Below are positions 13,269 through 15,436 of a stretch of DNA of 15,436 nt, in pieces. Source of the stretch: JALOAT01 sp041677345 (lineage in GTDB: Bacteria > Pseudomonadota > Gammaproteobacteria > Thiohalomonadales > Thiohalomonadaceae); the NCBI GenBank assembly GCA_041677345.1, contig JBAYQE010000064.1, positions 1 to 15,436 of the forward strand. The letters run 5' to 3'. Below the pieces are notes generated by a model. The model saw only the letters and a program-made list of their open reading frames with translations, was not told the origin of the DNA and ran no database searches. The number at the start of each line of letters is the position of its first letter. Positions within the stretch are counted from its first letter, which is position 1. The position numbers and the translations under genes were made by a program.

Positions 13269-15436
13269 CCGACCTCCCTCGGCACGGCCGGGCGTCCGTC
13301 ACTACTGTGGCGGTGGCTGCGTACGGACTGATGCGCCAGCGCCACCAGGATCAGCATGGTCGCCCCCACTACCACTACGAACACACCCAGATCGAACGCG
13401 AAGGCACTGGGGATGTGCACATCACCGAGCAGCGGCAGGCGCAGGTGCACGGTGTGGCTGGTGAGGAACGGATAACCGAACCACCACGCACCCGCACCGG
13501 TGAGCACGGCCGTAACCAGTCCCACGGCCAACCACTTCTGTGGACGCAGGCGCAGGTGCGATTCCACCCACACCGTGCCAGCGAGCATGTATTGCACGAT
13601 GAATGCGACGGCGAAGATCAATCCGGCGACGAAGCCCCCGCCCGGCAGGTTGTGGCCACGCATGAAAAAATGCAGCGCGACGACGATGATGAACGGAAGC
13701 AGGAAGCGCAGATACACCGCCGGGATCATCAGGTAGCCGTGCTCGGCCTGCTCCGCCGGGGTCTGGCCCACGGCCGGATCGGCGGCGCCGCTACGTTGCG
13801 TCGGGCCGGTGATGCTTTCCGGTGCGGGTCGGAACCGGCGCAGCAGCGCGTACACGGTCAGGGCGACGATGGCGAGCACGGTGATCTCGCCCAGGGTGTC
13901 GAAGCCGCGGAAATCCACCAGCAGCACGTTCACCACATTGGCGCCACCGCCTTCCGGGAGCGCATGGCGCACGAAGAACCCGCCGATACCGTCCGGAGCG
14001 GCACCGTTCAGTACCTGGTAGCTCACGGCCGCCAGGGCAAGGCCTCCGGCCACGGCGATGGCAAAGTCGCGGGAGCGGTGCAACCAAACACTGCGCGGGA
14101 CACGCAAGTTGAGTTCCTCCGGTGCGATGCGTGGTGGCAGCCAGCGCAAGCCGAGTAGCAACAGCACGACCGTGACGGTCTCCACCATCAACTGGGTGAG
14201 CGCCAGATCGGGAGCCGACAACCAGAGGAAGGTCATGCTGGTGACAATGCCCGTGCCGCCCACCAGAATCAGTGCCGCGAGGCGGTGATACTTGGCCTGC
14301 CACGCAGCCGCCAGGGCACAGGCGCCGCCGATCAGCCAGATGCCGGCGAACAGCGGGTCGATGGCGTCTAAGCCCGCCACGCTCAGCACCGGCCGGGCCA
14401 ACAACGTGGGCATGAGCAGCATCATCACCACCATCAGCAGCAATTGCGGCTGCAGGCGTTGGGTACCCAAATGCCGCATGAGTCCACCGGCGCCGAGGGA
14501 GATGTGCAGCATGATGCTGTCGTAGATGCGCGCCCCGTTCAAACGGGCCAGCACTGGTACGCCGGTGCGGTTGCGCAGGTCGAAATAGCGACGCAGCAGC
14601 GTGTAGAGCACGACGCCTCCCCCCAGCGCGGCGACACTCATGAGCAGCGGCACGTTGAAACCGTGCCACACGGCCAGGTTGTAGGCCGGCGTGCGCGCGC
14701 CCAGCACCGACACCACGGCATCGCGCAGGAAAGGCCCCACACTCAGGGATGGCAAGCTGCCCACGAGCACGCACAGCACCGTCAGCACGGCCACGGGAAG
14801 CAGCATCCAGCGTGGTGGCTCATGCGGTTCGGAGGGAAGATCCGCGGGCAGCTTACCAAAGAAGATACTGATGAAGCGCAAGGCGTAGGCCACGCTGAAG
14901 ATACCCATGGCCACTGCCGCCGCCGGCATCCACCAGTCCCCGGGCCCGCCCACGGCCAAGGTTGCGTCGAAGAACATCTCCTTGGACAAAAAGCCGTTCA
15001 ACAGCGGCACCCCCGCCATGGCGGCGCCCGACACGATGGCCAGGGTCGCCGTCACGGGCAGCGCGAGGTAAAGGCCCTTCAGCACGCGCATGTCGCGGGT
15101 ACCGGTCTCATGGTCCACGATACCGGCGGCCATGAACAGCGAGGCCTTGAACGTGGCGTGATTGATGGTGTGGAAGATTGCCCCTACGACGCCCAGCGGC
15201 GTACCGATACCCAGCAGCACGGTGATGAGCCCCAGATGGCTGATGGTGGAATAGGCCAGCAGGCCCTTGAGATCGGCTTGAAAGATCGCGTTGAACGCAC
15301 CCACCAGGAGCGTGATCACCCCTACGCCCGCCACGATCCAGCCCCACTCCGGCGTTCCGGACAGCACCGGCCACAGGCGTATGAGCAGAAAAACGCCCGC
15401 CTTCACCATGGTGGCCGAATGCAGGTAGGCCGACAC
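13265..15436 (-). CDS. mrpA: Mrp antiporter subunit A fused to subunit B (5' end outside window)
   Basis: The visible 723 residues are the C-terminal three quarters of a fused MrpA-MrpB (PhaA-type) subunit; the first codon at the window edge is internal. Residues 1-200 continue the NuoL-like antiporter domain, with K12 (TMVKAG), K57 (QADLKGLLAYSTISHLG), H89, H93 and K97 (FHTINHATFKASLF). A DUF4040/MbhD-like region lies near 361-430 with APDLALTQLMVET (D410, E419), then an MbhE-like part (about 451-545). Residues 570-720 are an MrpB domain with MRGHNLPGGGFVAGL. Group 2 Mrp operons, such as those of Sinorhizobium and Pseudomonas, have this A-B fusion and no separate mrpB. Judging from fused homologues, some 200-250 N-terminal residues are missing. 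With MrpD it drives Na+ or K+ export against protons. Confidence 0.95.
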   Translation of the reverse strand: MSAYLHSATMVKAGVFLLIRLWPVLSGTPEWGWIVAGVGVITLLVGAFNAIFQADLKGLLAYSTISHLGLITVLLGIGTPLGVVGAIFHTINHATFKASLFMAAGIVDHETGTRDMRVLKGLYLALPVTATLAIVSGAAMAGVPLLNGFLSKEMFFDATLAVGGPGDWWMPAAAVAMGIFSVAYALRFISIFFGKLPADLPSEPHEPPRWMLLPVAVLTVLCVLVGSLPSLSVGPFLRDAVVSVLGARTPAYNLAVWHGFNVPLLMSVAALGGGVVLYTLLRRYFDLRNRTGVPVLARLNGARIYDSIMLHISLGAGGLMRHLGTQRLQPQLLLMVVMMLLMPTLLARPVLSVAGLDAIDPLFAGIWLIGGACALAAAWQAKYHRLAALILVGGTGIVTSMTFLWLSAPDLALTQLMVETVTVVLLLLGLRWLPPRIAPEELNLRVPRSVWLHRSRDFAIAVAGGLALAAVSYQVLNGAAPDGIGGFFVRHALPEGGGANVVNVLLVDFRGFDTLGEITVLAIVALTVYALLRRFRPAPESITGPTQRSGAADPAVGQTPAEQAEHGYLMIPAVYLRFLLPFIIVVALHFFMRGHNLPGGGFVAGLIFAVAFIVQYMLAGTVWVESHLRLRPQKWLAVGLVTAVLTGAGAWWFGYPFLTSHTVHLRLPLLGDVHIPSAFAFDLGVFVVVVGATMLILVALAHQSVRSHRHSSDGRPAVPREVG

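Noticed and set aside
13307..14158. 283-codon open frame on the + strand.
   Set aside because: It is antisense to the MrpB-domain part of mrpA, with His/Gln/Arg-rich composition and no recognisable domain.

Overview
The window is GC-rich, densely coded chromosomal DNA. It most likely comes from a proteobacterium, and my best guess is a gammaproteobacterium: it has a YceH/DUF480 protein with the C-terminal coiled coil, and a group 2 Mrp antiporter operon in which mrpA and mrpB are fused. The taxon is an inference from gene content, not a demonstrated result. I see no phage, transposon, CRISPR, tRNA or rRNA signal.

Layout. Positions 9-3637 (+ strand) hold a membrane sterol desaturase/fatty acid hydroxylase family protein, a secreted protein with a Tudor-knot-like domain, and a periplasmic gamma-glutamyltransferase. 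YceH (- strand, 3715-4371) converges on the last of these. YceH is divergent from a soluble three-PAS sensor histidine kinase (4625-6502, +) across a 253-bp region that carries candidate promoters for both genes and an inverted repeat. A - strand pair follows: an MFS exporter (7399-8754) and a COG2521-type methyltransferase (6518-7336), with a good promoter candidate upstream of the exporter. After a 301-bp spacer comes a zinc-type alcohol dehydrogenase (9056-10153, +).

The last 5.2 kb (10192 to the right edge, - strand) is a Mrp/Mnh/Pha cation/proton antiporter operon in the order mrpA(B)-C-D-E-F-G. Only the 5' end of mrpA is missing, off the right edge. All five gene junctions are 4-base stop/start overlaps (GTGA or ATGA). 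The encoded complex exports Na+ or K+ in exchange for protons and supports pH and salt homeostasis.

No single previously undescribed multi-gene system is evident. The points most worth a second look are the archaeal-type predicted methyltransferase next to an exporter, the exported Tudor-knot protein, the cysteine motif in the third PAS domain of the kinase, the alcohol dehydrogenase whose structural-zinc cysteines are gone, and the symmetrical site over the yceH promoter.
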